Program-made: the position numbers and the translations under genes
In this document: positions 9,771 through 17,969 of the stretch, in pieces
How positions within the stretch are numbered: the first letter of the stretch is position 1
Layout: every line of letters starts with the position of its first letter
Notes under the pieces: model-generated
Database searches by the model: none
What the model was told of the DNA's origin: nothing
Seen by the model: the letters and a program-made list of their open reading frames with translations, nothing else
NCBI RefSeq assembly: GCF_001294335.1
Contig: NZ_LGKG01000138.1
Span: forward strand, 1 to 64,000
DNA from: Streptomyces chattanoogensis
Lineage (GTDB): Bacteria; Actinomycetota; Actinomycetes; Streptomycetales; Streptomycetaceae
Length of the DNA: 64,000 nucleotides
Direction: 5' to 3'

Positions 9771-9798
9771 CATGTGATTCCCATATGGGAATCGCATG
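9771..9798. promoter_or_regulatory. 28-bp palindrome, candidate operator of the DUF397/XRE pair
   Basis: The core GATTCCCATATGGGAATC (9776-9793) is a perfect 18-bp palindrome. It extends to 28 bp with one mismatched pair, with CATG at both ends. It sits about 40 bp before the DUF397 start, where an autoregulating XRE protein would bind. Confidence 0.6.
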
Positions 9799-10065
9799 CA
9801 CCGCTCATGCAAGCGTAGGCGGACATCGACACGTGAACACGCCCCCGAAAGAGTGCGATTAGAATCCCGATCGCAGATAAAAATACAAACAGACGTGCGT
9901 TGGGTTCTCGCGCTGGGGTCGCCGCCCCGGGCTAATGCTCGCGGTACCTGCTCATCGAGGCACGTCGCATCTGCTGGAAACCAGAAGGCGCACCCTGGAC
10001 GGCCTATGAATCGAGGCTGGCCGCCGGTCCAGCGGCTCTCCGGCCAGAGCAGCGGGCCGGACGCA

Positions 10066-10341
10066 TCAGCAGTCCGTCTTCCACTTGCTGCCCGGCTTGG
10101 CGATCTCCTTGACGTAGCACGCGTACACGCGCCGCGGGCTGCCCTTGCCGTAGGCATCAGGGTTGGTGCCGACCTTCTTCAGGAACGCGGCGCGTTCGGC
10201 CGGGTCGGCGGGCAGCTCCAGGCCGTCGTACTGCTTGCCGGGGTTGGTGTAGTCGCACTCGTCCCACTGCGACTTCGGACGGCTGGTGTTACCGCCCGGG
10301 TGACGGCCGGGGGCGCACGTTCCTTGCTCGGCGGGGCCTGC
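10066..10341 (-). pseudogene. C-terminal fragment of a secreted, cysteine-containing protein
   Basis: A clean minus-strand frame of 91 codons runs from just after a TAA (10342-10344) to TGA at 10066. It has strong GC3 bias but no ATG or GTG in frame. It reads HPGGNTSRPKSQWDECDYTNP, then PADPAERAAFLKKVG, and ends KPGSKWKTDC. A second frame immediately upstream (FEWPACKQAPPSKERAPPAVT) could be the rest of it, so a frameshift near 10298-10305 is likely. The QWDEC motif recalls secreted nuclease-like proteins, but I do not recognise the family firmly. Confidence 0.5.
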
Positions 10342-10420
10342 TTACAGGCTGGCCACTCGAACCAGTGAAACCCGCTTCACCCTCTCGACTCCCAAGTGGT
10401 CCCGGGTGAGGATGCCGCCC

Positions 10421-10993
10421 ATGCCAATTCCGCCATCGCAAAGCTTCACCACCGACAAGGTGATTTCAGCGATCGTGGCCGCGATACGCAGCGGTAACGA
10501 TCAGACGGTGGACGCCCTGCTGTTGACCGTGGCCAACAGCCCTGACCCGCATGCCGTCTTCGCGCTGCGCCAAGCACTGCAGCAGCACCTCACCCAGCCC
10601 GCAAAAGCGCCGCCCCCGTCGACCCTGACGACCCGCGCGGGCGTGCGGCGCCTGGTGGAGACCTTTTACGAGGCCGCCGCCGACGACGACCTGCTCGCCC
10701 CCGTCTTTGCCCACAGGGGGACCCCACTGATACCTCATATCGACACTCTCACCGACTTCTGGTGCCATCAGTTGTTCGGGCACCTGGGCTGGCGCGGCGC
10801 GCTGCTGGAAGCACACCAGTGCGTGCACGCCACACACCCGCTGACCGACGCGCACTTCACCCGCTGGCTATACATGTGGCAGGACAGCGTCGACGCCGCC
10901 TTCGTCGGGCCGGCCGCCGAGTATGCCAAGGACCTGGCCACCCGCATCGCCCATTCCATGCGCACCCGCCTGCCCAACTGCCCCTCCGGGTAG
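10421..10993 (+). CDS. Truncated haemoglobin-like (group III type) protein with N-terminal extension
   Basis: The C-terminal 105 residues match the group III truncated haemoglobin pattern. LVETFYEAAADDDLLAPVFA is followed by TDFWCHQLFGHLGWRG and AHFTRWLYMWQDSVDAAF, where the His before Phe is the expected haem ligand. The first 85 residues form an unrelated helical extension. Group III proteins bind haem and oxygen or handle nitric oxide and redox stress. The ATG at 10421 is favoured because GGTGAGG lies nine bases upstream. An upstream ATG (10412) and GTG (10406) share the frame. An IS end lies 20 bp after the stop. Confidence 0.75.
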   Translation: MPIPPSQSFTTDKVISAIVAAIRSGNDQTVDALLLTVANSPDPHAVFALRQALQQHLTQPAKAPPPSTLTTRAGVRRLVETFYEAAADDDLLAPVFAHRGTPLIPHIDTLTDFWCHQLFGHLGWRGALLEAHQCVHATHPLTDAHFTRWLYMWQDSVDAAFVGPAAEYAKDLATRIAHSMRTRLPNCPSG

Positions 10994-11012
10994 CCCCTGC
11001 AGGAAACGCTCA

Positions 11013-11883
11013 CTTAGATCGTGTCCTACATGGTCAGTTGGTGGTTGTGTCAGATACGGGGAGTGGACGGTGGGGATGGATTGTTCCGGACGGGCTGTGG
11101 GAGAGCGCGAAGCCCCTGTTGCCGCCAGCCAAGGTGCGACCGCAGGGCGGCGGCATATCGAACATCGACGATGAAGCAGTCTTCGCTGCCATCATCTACG
11201 TGCTGGTCAGCGGCTGCGCCTGGCGAGCACTGCCCCCGTGCTTCGGGGCCTCGAAGTCGACCGTCCACCGCCGGTTCCTCATCTGGTCCAGAGCGGGCGT
11301 CTGGGGCCGACTGCACCAGAAGATCCTCAAGCTCCTCGACGAACGACACCTGGTGGACCTGTCACGTGTGATCCTCGACTCCGCCCGCGTACGCGCTAAA
11401 AAGGGGGCGAACTTGCAGGTCCGAGCCCCGTGGACCGGGGCAAGCCAGGTTCCAAGATGCACGTCCTGTCCGACGCGAACGGACTGCCCCTACGCGTCGG
11501 ACTCTCCGCCGCTATCACCCACGACAGCCAGGCGCTGAAGCCCATGCTGTCCCACTTCCACATGGGACACGAATCCCACGCAGCCGGCTCCAAACTCCAA
11601 CGTCTCCACGCCGACAAGGCGTGTGACGTCCCCCACCTGCGGAAATGGCTATGGGGCAAACGCATCGGCGTGCGCATCGCCCGCAAGGGCATCGACTCCA
11701 GCGAACGACTCGGCCGACGCCGCTGGGTCATCGAGCGGACAATGTCCTGCCTGACCGGTTACCGCAGACTCAACCACCGCTACGAGCGTCACCTGGGCAA
11801 CTACCTGGCCTTTCTCGGGCTGGCGGCCGCCCTCTGCTGCTACAAACGCTTACGCAATCTCACCACGTAGGGCACGTTCCTAC
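11013..11883 (+). mobile_element. IS5-family element (IS2) with -1 frameshift transposase
   Basis: The left inverted repeat is 11013-11033. The nearest right-end match is 11863-11883, which contains the transposase stop codon and agrees at about 15 of 21 positions. A much better match to the left end (20 of 21) lies at 13087-13107, beyond the oxidoreductase gene. The element may therefore extend there. TA dinucleotides border the outer ends. Confidence 0.7.
11047..11870 (+). CDS. IS5-family DDE transposase, two frames joined by -1 frameshift
   Basis: ORF A starts at GTG 11047 (VSDTGSGRWGWIVPDGLW) and contains the N-terminal HTH-like region and the first catalytic Asp (SRVILDSARVRAKKG). At AAAAAGGGGG (11398-11407) the reading frame must slip back one base to continue as ELAGPSPVDRGKPGSK. 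It then runs through LHADKA and RRRWVIERTMSCL, carrying the remaining Asp and Glu, to the stop at 11870. The same slip position is conserved in the copy at 3.2 kb. No internal stop or other frameshift is visible, so the enzyme may be functional, with about 274 residues. Confidence 0.85.
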
Positions 11884-13034
11884 GAGCCTTGCTCTGCGAG
11901 CGTGACCTTCCGACCGGTCCGTGCCGCCTCTCGGATCTTTTCCAGCATCCCGTGCCGCCGGACCGCGTGCCAGAAGTCGGGAACGCCGTCCTCGTCCGGC
12001 GCAAGGCTCCCGGTGATCTGGTCGCGCAGAAGCGCGTACTCGTGAGCGACGTTGCAGGCGGGCTCGGCGGATCGCTCGGTCCATTGCGTCAGTGAGCGCT
12101 GATAGCGGGCGGGAACCGGAAGTTCGGCCAAGGCGCCGTCTTCTCCCTGGGCGCCGTACAGCCGCAGCCGCCCCTGGAACCACAGAGCCTGGTCGGCCTT
12201 GACGACGAGATCGCCCTCCGTGCCGTTGATCTCCCAATGAAACGCGGTGGCGCGGGACGTCCCACCGCGGAAGTGCACAGCGGCTACGGCCCCCGACTCC
12301 AGCACACCGGTGACGGCGATCTGGTCCTCTGCGGTCTTGGCCGCGACCGCCCCGCTCGTGACGTGGGTGACCTCCGGTCGCAGGTTCTCGACATGAGCCG
12401 ACACCTCGCGGAACTCCCCCAGCACCATGGCCAGCGCGTCGACCGAGTGCCCGAAGGGGATCGACAGCAGCGTGGCGCCACTCGTGACGTCCAGAATGTA
12501 CGCGTGGCTGTCGTCGTACGTGGCGCCCCCGATCCAGCCCGACCCGAGCATGCTGGTCGAGAGCACCCGCCCTACGTAGCCGTCGGCGACCAGGTCCCGC
12601 AGATACCGAAGCGGCGGAGCCGACCGGGCCTGCAGACCGACAGCCGTAAGCACACCCCTGCGATGCGCGAGGTCGGCCAGCTCCTCCGCCTGCGCGAGGT
12701 CGGCACCGAGCGGCCACTCGCTGAACACCACCTTCCCCGCTTCCAGCGCGGGTCGAATGATGTCCAGGTGATGCGGAACCTTCACCGTCACCACCACGAG
12801 ATCGACTTCCTCACTGCGAGCCAGCTCCTCTGCGCTGCCGAAGGCCAATGGCACCGCATACTTCTCGCCGGCCGCACGCGCCGACTCGGTGCTGCTGGCG
12901 GCAAGGGCCCGCAACTCGTATCCGTCGAGCCCGGCCAGCGCCGGCACATGGGCACTGGCCGCCCACCCACCGCTCACGCTCAGACCTACGACACCGACAC
13001 GAATCGGTCCCTGACGAGGGGAAACGGACGTCAT
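11880..13034 (-). CDS. Gfo/Idh/MocA-family NAD(P)-dependent oxidoreductase (Gal80-like)
   Basis: The 384-residue protein has an N-terminal Rossmann fold (IRVGVVGLSVSGGWAASAHVPAL) and VVVTVKVPHHLDIIRPALEAGK, followed by the catalytic-region SEWPLG in place of the usual EKP. That change is typical of Gal80-type members, which often bind NAD(P) without efficient catalysis. The C-terminal domain is the usual beta-sheet dimer domain. The ATG at 13034 has only a weak GGGGTG upstream. The gene lies between two IS5-type ends and runs opposite to the transposase, so it may be an IS passenger. Confidence 0.8.
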   Translation of the reverse strand: MTSVSPRQGPIRVGVVGLSVSGGWAASAHVPALAGLDGYELRALAASSTESARAAGEKYAVPLAFGSAEELARSEEVDLVVVTVKVPHHLDIIRPALEAGKVVFSEWPLGADLAQAEELADLAHRRGVLTAVGLQARSAPPLRYLRDLVADGYVGRVLSTSMLGSGWIGGATYDDSHAYILDVTSGATLLSIPFGHSVDALAMVLGEFREVSAHVENLRPEVTHVTSGAVAAKTAEDQIAVTGVLESGAVAAVHFRGGTSRATAFHWEINGTEGDLVVKADQALWFQGRLRLYGAQGEDGALAELPVPARYQRSLTQWTERSAEPACNVAHEYALLRDQITGSLAPDEDGVPDFWHAVRRHGMLEKIREAARTGRKVTLAEQGS

Positions 13035-13086
13035 ACTTACACCCCACGCGTTCGCGGCCGCCTGTTCTCCCGCCAACGATCAACAG

Positions 13087-13107
13087 CCATGTAGGACACG
13101 GTCTAAG
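13087..13107. repeat. Solo IS5-type terminal inverted repeat
   Basis: This 21-bp sequence is the reverse complement of the left end at 11013-11033 except at one position. It is identical to the reverse complement of the IS relic end at 35463-35483. No transposase adjoins it on the left except the IS2 copy 1.2 kb away, beyond the oxidoreductase gene. Confidence 0.8.
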
Positions 13108-13116
13108 TACCCAGCA

Positions 13117-13527
13117 TCACCGGACGAGTCCGATGGCCTCAATCTCGATCATCGACTCAGGGTTGGCGAGTGAGGAGACCTCCACGAACGACTCCGCGAG
13201 GTGAGGCTTGTCCGGGAAGTGTTCCGCGCGCAACTTGGCAAAGATGTCCTGCTGCGCGATGTCCGTGACGAACACGGTCGCCTTGACTACCTCGGCGAGG
13301 CTGGAGCCCGCGTTGGTGAGGACCGTCGACAGATTCGCGAGCGCCTGACGGGCTTGCGTCTCGAAGTCCCCCGCGCCGACCGTGGCTCCCTGGGCATCAA
13401 TCGGCGCCTGCCCCGATGTGAAGACCAAGTTCCCGACCCGGACGCCGAGCGATATACCGGCCGACTCGTACCAGTCGGGTTCCGCGGAGACACGCACGCG
13501 CTCGGCGGCAGGCTGTGTAACGGACAT
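13117..13527 (-). CDS. Rid-family (YjgF/YER057c/UK114) protein
   Basis: The 136-residue protein has the Rid fold sequence: VGNLVFTSGQAPIDAQG near residue 30, QARQALANLSTVLTNAGSSLAEVVKATVFVTD in the middle, and MIEIEAIGLVR at the end. RidA proper hydrolyses reactive imines using a conserved Arg in an ARSxVEV motif. Here that position reads LAESFVEV, so the Arg is replaced by Glu, which suggests a different Rid subgroup with another activity. It stands alone, with an IS end immediately downstream of its stop. Confidence 0.85.
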   Translation of the reverse strand: MSVTQPAAERVRVSAEPDWYESAGISLGVRVGNLVFTSGQAPIDAQGATVGAGDFETQARQALANLSTVLTNAGSSLAEVVKATVFVTDIAQQDIFAKLRAEHFPDKPHLAESFVEVSSLANPESMIEIEAIGLVR

Positions 13528-13814
13528 ACTGCTGACACTCCCTCAAAACTGCACACATGCGGAGCCGGGAAGCTGTGATCGCCCCGGCTTGATCGACAGC
13601 CACGAGATCCCGAGATTCTTTCCCGAGGGCTTGCAAGTCCGCCTCGGCACAGCTCGGGTGACAGTCGCCCACCCACGCGAGCGCGCCGCATCCCAGGCGT
13701 GATCCGCAGGACAGGCCCCAGTTATCAACGGCTCGGGATGATTGGCATGCATGATGCAAACGGCGATCCGGTGTTGCCTGGTCGATCAGGTACGAGGGTG
13801 CGTACCGGCACTGC

Positions 13815-14363
13815 TCACGGCTGTTCGGTGCCGGCTTGGGGCAGCCCTACCGCCTCCGCGGGGGTGGTCGGTCGTGCCGCGTATCGGTGGCGCATGGCGT
13901 CGCTGGCTGCGGGACCTGCGGTGAAGACGTAGGTGTCGCTGTCGTCGAGCCGGCGGCCGGTCTTGGCATCAACGACGACGGGCTCGACTTCCTCGCCGCT
14001 GTGCGCGTCGATGAGGATCATGCTGCGTTCGGCCGGTGTGAGGCGGGAGTTGCCCCACGCAGCCAGGGCGACGACCACCGGTCGCAGGGAGCGCCCGAGT
14101 TCGGTGAGGACGTACTCGTGGCGTACGGGGTTGGTCTGGTAGGGCCGGCGCTCCAGTAGTCCGTCGGCGACGAGGGTTTTCAGCCGGGTGGTGAGCATGC
14201 TGGAGGAGATGCCCAGATTCTCCTGGAACTGGTCGAAGCGCGTGTAGCCGTCGAAGGAGTCGTGGAGGATCAGCAGCGTCCACCATTCGCCTACGTGTTC
14301 CACCGTCGTGGACAGTGGGCACTCCCGGTCCTCCAGCCTGATCCGGCTTGCCATGGCCGCCAT
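13815..14363 (-). CDS. HxlR-family transcriptional regulator
   Basis: The 182-residue protein is a winged-helix HxlR-type regulator. Visible are [59 protein letters not shown] and [10 protein letters not shown]. It has a longer C-terminal tail than most relatives (HxlR proteins are usually 110-150 residues). The Cys in the N-terminal CPLS segment is the redox-sensing position in quinone- or aldehyde-responsive members. It diverges from an SDR gene across a 45-bp palindromic region and probably represses both. Confidence 0.85.
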   Translation of the reverse strand: MAAMASRIRLEDRECPLSTTVEHVGEWWTLLILHDSFDGYTRFDQFQENLGISSSMLTTRLKTLVADGLLERRPYQTNPVRHEYVLTELGRSLRPVVVALAAWGNSRLTPAERSMILIDAHSGEEVEPVVVDAKTGRRLDDSDTYVFTAGPAASDAMRHRYAARPTTPAEAVGLPQAGTEQP

Positions 14364-14370
14364 CCCCTCG

Positions 14371-14415
14371 GTTACTGCTAAAGTCGAAGTTAGTAGCTTC
14401 TACTTTAGCAGTAAC
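14371..14415. promoter_or_regulatory. 45-bp palindromic operator between HxlR and SDR genes
   Basis: GTTACTGCTAAAGT (14371-14384) and its exact complement ACTTTAGCAGTAAC (14402-14415) frame an inner GAAG/CTTC pair. The palindrome lies between the divergent HxlR and SDR genes, the classical place for an HxlR dimer site. Confidence 0.75.
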
Positions 14416-14461
14416 GGCGGGAGCGGTGCCTTCTCGCCCGCGCCCGGGAGCGGAGCGCACC

Positions 14462-15247
14462 ATGACCACACCCCTCAGCGAATCCCTCGAAGGCCGACGC
14501 GCCCTGGTCACCGGCGGCACCAAGGGCACCGGAGCCGCCATCGCCCGCCGCCTCGCACAGGCCGGCGCGACCGTGCTGGTCACGGCTCGCAGCCGCCCCG
14601 ACGACGTCGAGGAGAAAGCGTTCATCACCGCCGACCTGTCCACCGCCCAGGGCGCGGCCCACGTAGCCGTCGAGGCGGACGCCCGCCTGGGAGGCGTCGA
14701 CATCCTGGTCAACAACCTCGGCGGGTCCGAGTCGCCGGCTGGAGGGTTCGCCGCGCTCGGCGAGGACGACTGGGCCAGGGAGCTGAACACGAACCTGCTG
14801 GCCGCCGTCCGCCTGGACCGCGCACTCCTGCCACACATGATCGCCACAGGTAAGGGCGTGATCGTGCACGTCACCTCGATCCAGCGCCGCATGCCGCTGT
14901 GGAACGGAACCCTGGCCTACGCAGCCGCGAAGGCCGCTCTGACCACCTACAGCAAGGGCCTGGCCAACGAGGTCGCCCCGCACGGCGTCCGCATCAACAC
15001 CGTCTCTCCCGGCTTCGTGCAGACCTCGGCCGCCGACAACCTCATCACCCGGATCGCACACGACGCAGACATCACGCAGGAAGCGGCGCTGGGCCGGCTC
15101 ATGGACTCCTTGGGCGGCATCCCGCTGGGCCGTCCAAACCGGCCCGAGGAAGTCGCCGAGCTCGTCGCCTTCCTCGTCTCCGACCGCGCCTCGGCCATCG
15201 TCGGCGCCGAACACGTCATCGACGGCGGCACCACCCCCACCGTCTGA
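14462..15247 (+). CDS. Short-chain dehydrogenase/reductase (SDR)
   Basis: The 261-residue classical SDR has the cofactor loop [13 protein letters not shown] near residue 18, VNNLGG near 85, catalytic Ser in [11 protein letters not shown], and YAAAKAAL holding the Tyr-x-x-x-Lys pair near residue 158. The end reads DGGTTPTV. The family oxidises or reduces alcohols and ketones with NAD(P)(H). GGAG lies upstream of the ATG. It is followed 26 bp later by an NTF2-like gene with its own AAGGAG, so the two probably form an HxlR-controlled operon. Confidence 0.9.
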   Translation: MTTPLSESLEGRRALVTGGTKGTGAAIARRLAQAGATVLVTARSRPDDVEEKAFITADLSTAQGAAHVAVEADARLGGVDILVNNLGGSESPAGGFAALGEDDWARELNTNLLAAVRLDRALLPHMIATGKGVIVHVTSIQRRMPLWNGTLAYAAAKAALTTYSKGLANEVAPHGVRINTVSPGFVQTSAADNLITRIAHDADITQEAALGRLMDSLGGIPLGRPNRPEEVAELVAFLVSDRASAIVGAEHVIDGGTTPTV

Positions 15248-15272
15248 ACCCGCCACCACCCCAAGGAGCGTC

Positions 15273-15530
15273 ATGCACGACAACCAGCCCCGAACCAGCA
15301 CCCCGGACACCCTGCCAGAGGTGATCACCCACTACCTGACAGCGCACCGCGCCCACGACACCGCCACCGCAATCACGGCGTTCACCCGCGAAGCCACAGT
15401 GATCGACGACGGCAACACCTACGGGGGCACCGAGGCGATCAGGGAGTGGCTCGGCCGATCGGCCACCGACGTGCTGGCCGAGCGGACGGCTGAGGAGACG
15501 GGGCAGGCGCAAGAGACGGTGGCGGGCTAG
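15273..15530 (+). pseudogene. SnoaL/NTF2-like protein, 3' end replaced
   Basis: The first 65 residues (VITHYLTAHRAHDTATAITAFTREATVIDDG and YGGTEAIREWLG) are typical of the N-terminal half of a SnoaL-like fold. A full protein would have 120-140 residues. After SATD, near 15472, the sequence turns into a charged, unrelated tail (LAERTAEETGQAQ) that ends at 15530. This is most simply a deletion junction. AAGGAG precedes the ATG. Confidence 0.6.
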
Positions 15531-15568
15531 ATCGTTCCGCATCGCGCGGAGCCGACGTCCTGTCGACT

Positions 15569-16321
15569 GTGATCGACAATCAGCTGACAACGACAGGCCG
15601 CACAGTCTTCAATGGCGTCGTGGCCACGTCTATACCAGAACCCCCGCCCGCCACCCTGGAGACGATCGCGGGTAGCGCCACGCTGGACGAAGTCTTGGAG
15701 TGTCTACGCGCGCGGCGGCCTGTATTCCACTCCGAGGCCGATCTCCAGCACAGCTTCGCCCTCGCGGTAGGTGAGGTCGCACCGGAGGTCAGATGCCGTC
15801 TCGAGGTCCCGGTGCGCGGAAGCGACGCCTCGGAGTACCTGGACCTACTATGCCTGGGGCCGGCGGGCCGTACGGCAATCGAGTTCAAATACGTGACCCG
15901 ACAGTGGTCGGGTACAGCAGGGATGCCGCCCGAGGAGTACGCCTTGCGCGGACACAACGCGCCGGACGTCGCTCGTAGGGACTTCCTACGGGACGTAGGA
16001 AGGCTGGAACGCTTCTGCGACCGCGAGGACCAGAACGGGCTGGCCCTGCTCATCACAAACGAGGCGGCCCTGTGGCGCCCCAGGCAACGCAGGATGCCCA
16101 CCAGGGACGAGGATTTCCGCATCCACCACGGCCGCGAACTCAGCGGCACCTTGCTGTGGGCCGGCGGTTCCTTCCCAAACAACACCCGAGTACTGCGGAG
16201 CGCCTACATGCTTGCCTGGCGTCCGTACACCCAGCTGGAAGGCCCAGGTAGCGAGTTCCGCTGCCTCGCGGTGTTCATCACCCCAAACCCAGCGCAGCCC
16301 CAGCCGCCGCACGAGGCGTGA
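15569..16321 (+). CDS. Putative PD-(D/E)xK nuclease-like protein
   Basis: The 250-residue protein is not assigned to a family. Residues 50-115 show SEADLQHSFALAVGE, then YLDLLCLGPAGRTAIEFKY, that is E...D...ExK spaced as in the PD-(D/E)xK nuclease fold. Further on are ALLITNEAALW and a C-terminal AYMLAWRPY block. Such proteins occur as stand-alone restriction or defence enzymes or as decayed recombination nucleases. The GTG start at 15569 has no strong ribosome binding site. The gene lies between a truncated SnoaL gene and IstB/integrase remnants, in clearly mobile surroundings. Confidence 0.5.
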   Translation: MIDNQLTTTGRTVFNGVVATSIPEPPPATLETIAGSATLDEVLECLRARRPVFHSEADLQHSFALAVGEVAPEVRCRLEVPVRGSDASEYLDLLCLGPAGRTAIEFKYVTRQWSGTAGMPPEEYALRGHNAPDVARRDFLRDVGRLERFCDREDQNGLALLITNEAALWRPRQRRMPTRDEDFRIHHGRELSGTLLWAGGSFPNNTRVLRSAYMLAWRPYTQLEGPGSEFRCLAVFITPNPAQPQPPHEA

Positions 16322-16361
16322 CCAGCAGACCGCCTCGCACGTCATTGACGGTGCGACGGTG

Positions 16362-16660
16362 TCAGCGACGCGCGAATCCACCGTGGGCTTCGGCGAGGCG
16401 GGTGACGCACTGGGCGGCGGTTGCGAAGGCGACCCGGTGACCAGCCTGGCAGGCCCGGATACTGAGGCCAGTGGCGAGCTGGGGTTTGCCGATGCCGGGC
16501 GGCCTCAGGAAGATCACGTTCTCCTTCCCGACGACGAAGTCCAGCGTCCCCCAGATAGGCAATGACCTCGCGTTTCACCGATCGTTAGTGGTCGAAGTCG
16601 AAGTCCCCCAGCGACTTGCGGGAGGAGAGACGGGCCGCGCGGATGCGTCCCTCGGCGCCG
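16362..16660 (-). pseudogene. IstB-like ATPase remnant (IS21 family)
   Basis: Pieces of IstB read in order on the minus strand: IRAARLSSRKSLGDFDFDH, then a stop, then KREVIAYLG, a frame change, GTLDFVVGKENVIFLRPPGIGKPQLATG, and AGHRVAFATAAQCVTRLAEAHGG. The Walker A is degraded (RPPGIGKP for GPPGTGKT). At least one nonsense codon, one frameshift and a lost C-terminal half make it a relic. Confidence 0.8.
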
Positions 16661-16753
16661 TGGGAGTCGCGCGCGGGGTCGACGGCCCCGCAGGAGCGAT
16701 CACCATCACCATCCGCAGAGCATCCCCGCAGGGGCGCGGGGTCGACGCGGCTG

Positions 16754-16842
16754 ATCAAAACTACGGTCGACGTATACGAGCACCTCGTCCACCCCGCCTG
16801 GGACCACGGCAAGACGATCCTGCGAGCAGCTGTTCGGCCCGC
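16754..16842 (+). pseudogene. C-terminal scrap of a tyrosine recombinase (integrase)
   Basis: The frame reads IKTTVDVYEHLVHPAWDHG followed by KTILRAAVRPA. This matches the last helix of phage-type integrases, where the Tyr of VYEHL is the nucleophile (TTVDVYGHL in intact relatives). Nothing before it belongs to the catalytic domain. Confidence 0.55.
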
Positions 16843-16934
16843 CTCCACGTCCACGTCAGACGAGAAGTCGCATCCGCGAGACGCAACTCGCCCACAGATG
16901 CCAGCGCTGACTCCCGTCGTCACCGGGCGGTCGT

Positions 16935-17969
16935 TCACCGAGGCTCGCCCGTGCCGGGCGGGGAACGGAAGCGGTTCAAAGCGACAGCTCGGTCGTGGAA
17001 CCGGGAACGGGACATCCGAGAGACCATCCGCCACATTTCCCTCTCTTCTGCGATGTCCTGTGGCAGGTCAAGGCCCATGGCCTGAGCCAATGGGTGACGC
17101 CCCAGGTTGACCAGTGCGCGGACGGCTGCCGCCCATTCATCAGTCGCTGCAACCGCGGCTCGATACCAAAGCGGGCACAGAACACAGAGGACGCTGGCCG
17201 TGCCGAGGAGAACTGGAGGATCGGCACTATCAACCGATGTGGCACACAGGGCCATGGCGACGAGGACTGCGTGCCCGTACAGCAGGGCTATGAAGAAGTC
17301 AACGCTGGTGCGCGCGGTGTCGACCTGCCGGCGAGCTTGCTCGGGTGCCATCGCGGTGAGCTCGTTCCAAAGCACCTGAGAATCTAGGCGATACCGGTCA
17401 TATCCGTACTCCTCCAAGCGCCGAATGGCGTTGCCGAGCCTAGTAGGAGTGACCTGGTCGTCCTGCACCGGATATCTGGCCAGCCGCTCACCAAGCAGCG
17501 CCTGCTGCGTCGCTGTTAGCACTTCGTCGCGTGGATCCGGCACGGCTGGGGCTTCTCCGTCAGGGGCAATTGGCCTCGGTGCAGTGCCTGCCGACTGCAC
17601 CCGCTCAGCTGCGGCCCGACGCGCGCGGCGCGTCCGTGTCAGTTCATCGGCCAGTTCGCTACGGCGCTTGCGGTGGTGGCGACTGCGCCGCGCATACAGT
17701 CGCGCCGGCCAGAGCAGGTACCCCTCCAAAACTCGATAGAGGGGGACTTGCAAGGCATTGAGGATGAGGCCCGTCAATACGGAAGCAATCAGTAACAGCA
17801 GTGCCTTGGCGCCCGGTGAGGCAGTGAATATCTGGTTCGCCACCGGAGCCTGGCGCAGGCTGGGCCCCATGGTGATGGCCAGAATGCCCAAGTTGATGGC
17901 TGTCGGCAGGATCCAGCCGACCAACAGGCTCCACCCGCCGCCGAGAACGCCCTTGGCGATATCCCCCAA
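16935..17969 (-). CDS. Integral membrane protein, partner of the HEPN protein
   Basis: The 344-residue protein has about four membrane segments: two at the N-terminus (LLVGWILPTAINLGILAI and ALLLLIASVLTGLIL) and two after residue 220 (FFIALLYGHAVLVAMALCA, VLLGTASVLCVLCPLWY). Between them is a basic cytoplasmic region of about 130 residues. It appears to start at a TTG immediately after the TAG of the upstream HEPN gene (TAGTTG), so the two are tightly coupled. I do not recognise a family. Confidence 0.6.
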   Translation of the reverse strand: MGDIAKGVLGGGWSLLVGWILPTAINLGILAITMGPSLRQAPVANQIFTASPGAKALLLLIASVLTGLILNALQVPLYRVLEGYLLWPARLYARRSRHHRKRRSELADELTRTRRARRAAAERVQSAGTAPRPIAPDGEAPAVPDPRDEVLTATQQALLGERLARYPVQDDQVTPTRLGNAIRRLEEYGYDRYRLDSQVLWNELTAMAPEQARRQVDTARTSVDFFIALLYGHAVLVAMALCATSVDSADPPVLLGTASVLCVLCPLWYRAAVAATDEWAAAVRALVNLGRHPLAQAMGLDLPQDIAEEREMWRMVSRMSRSRFHDRAVALNRFRSPPGTGEPR

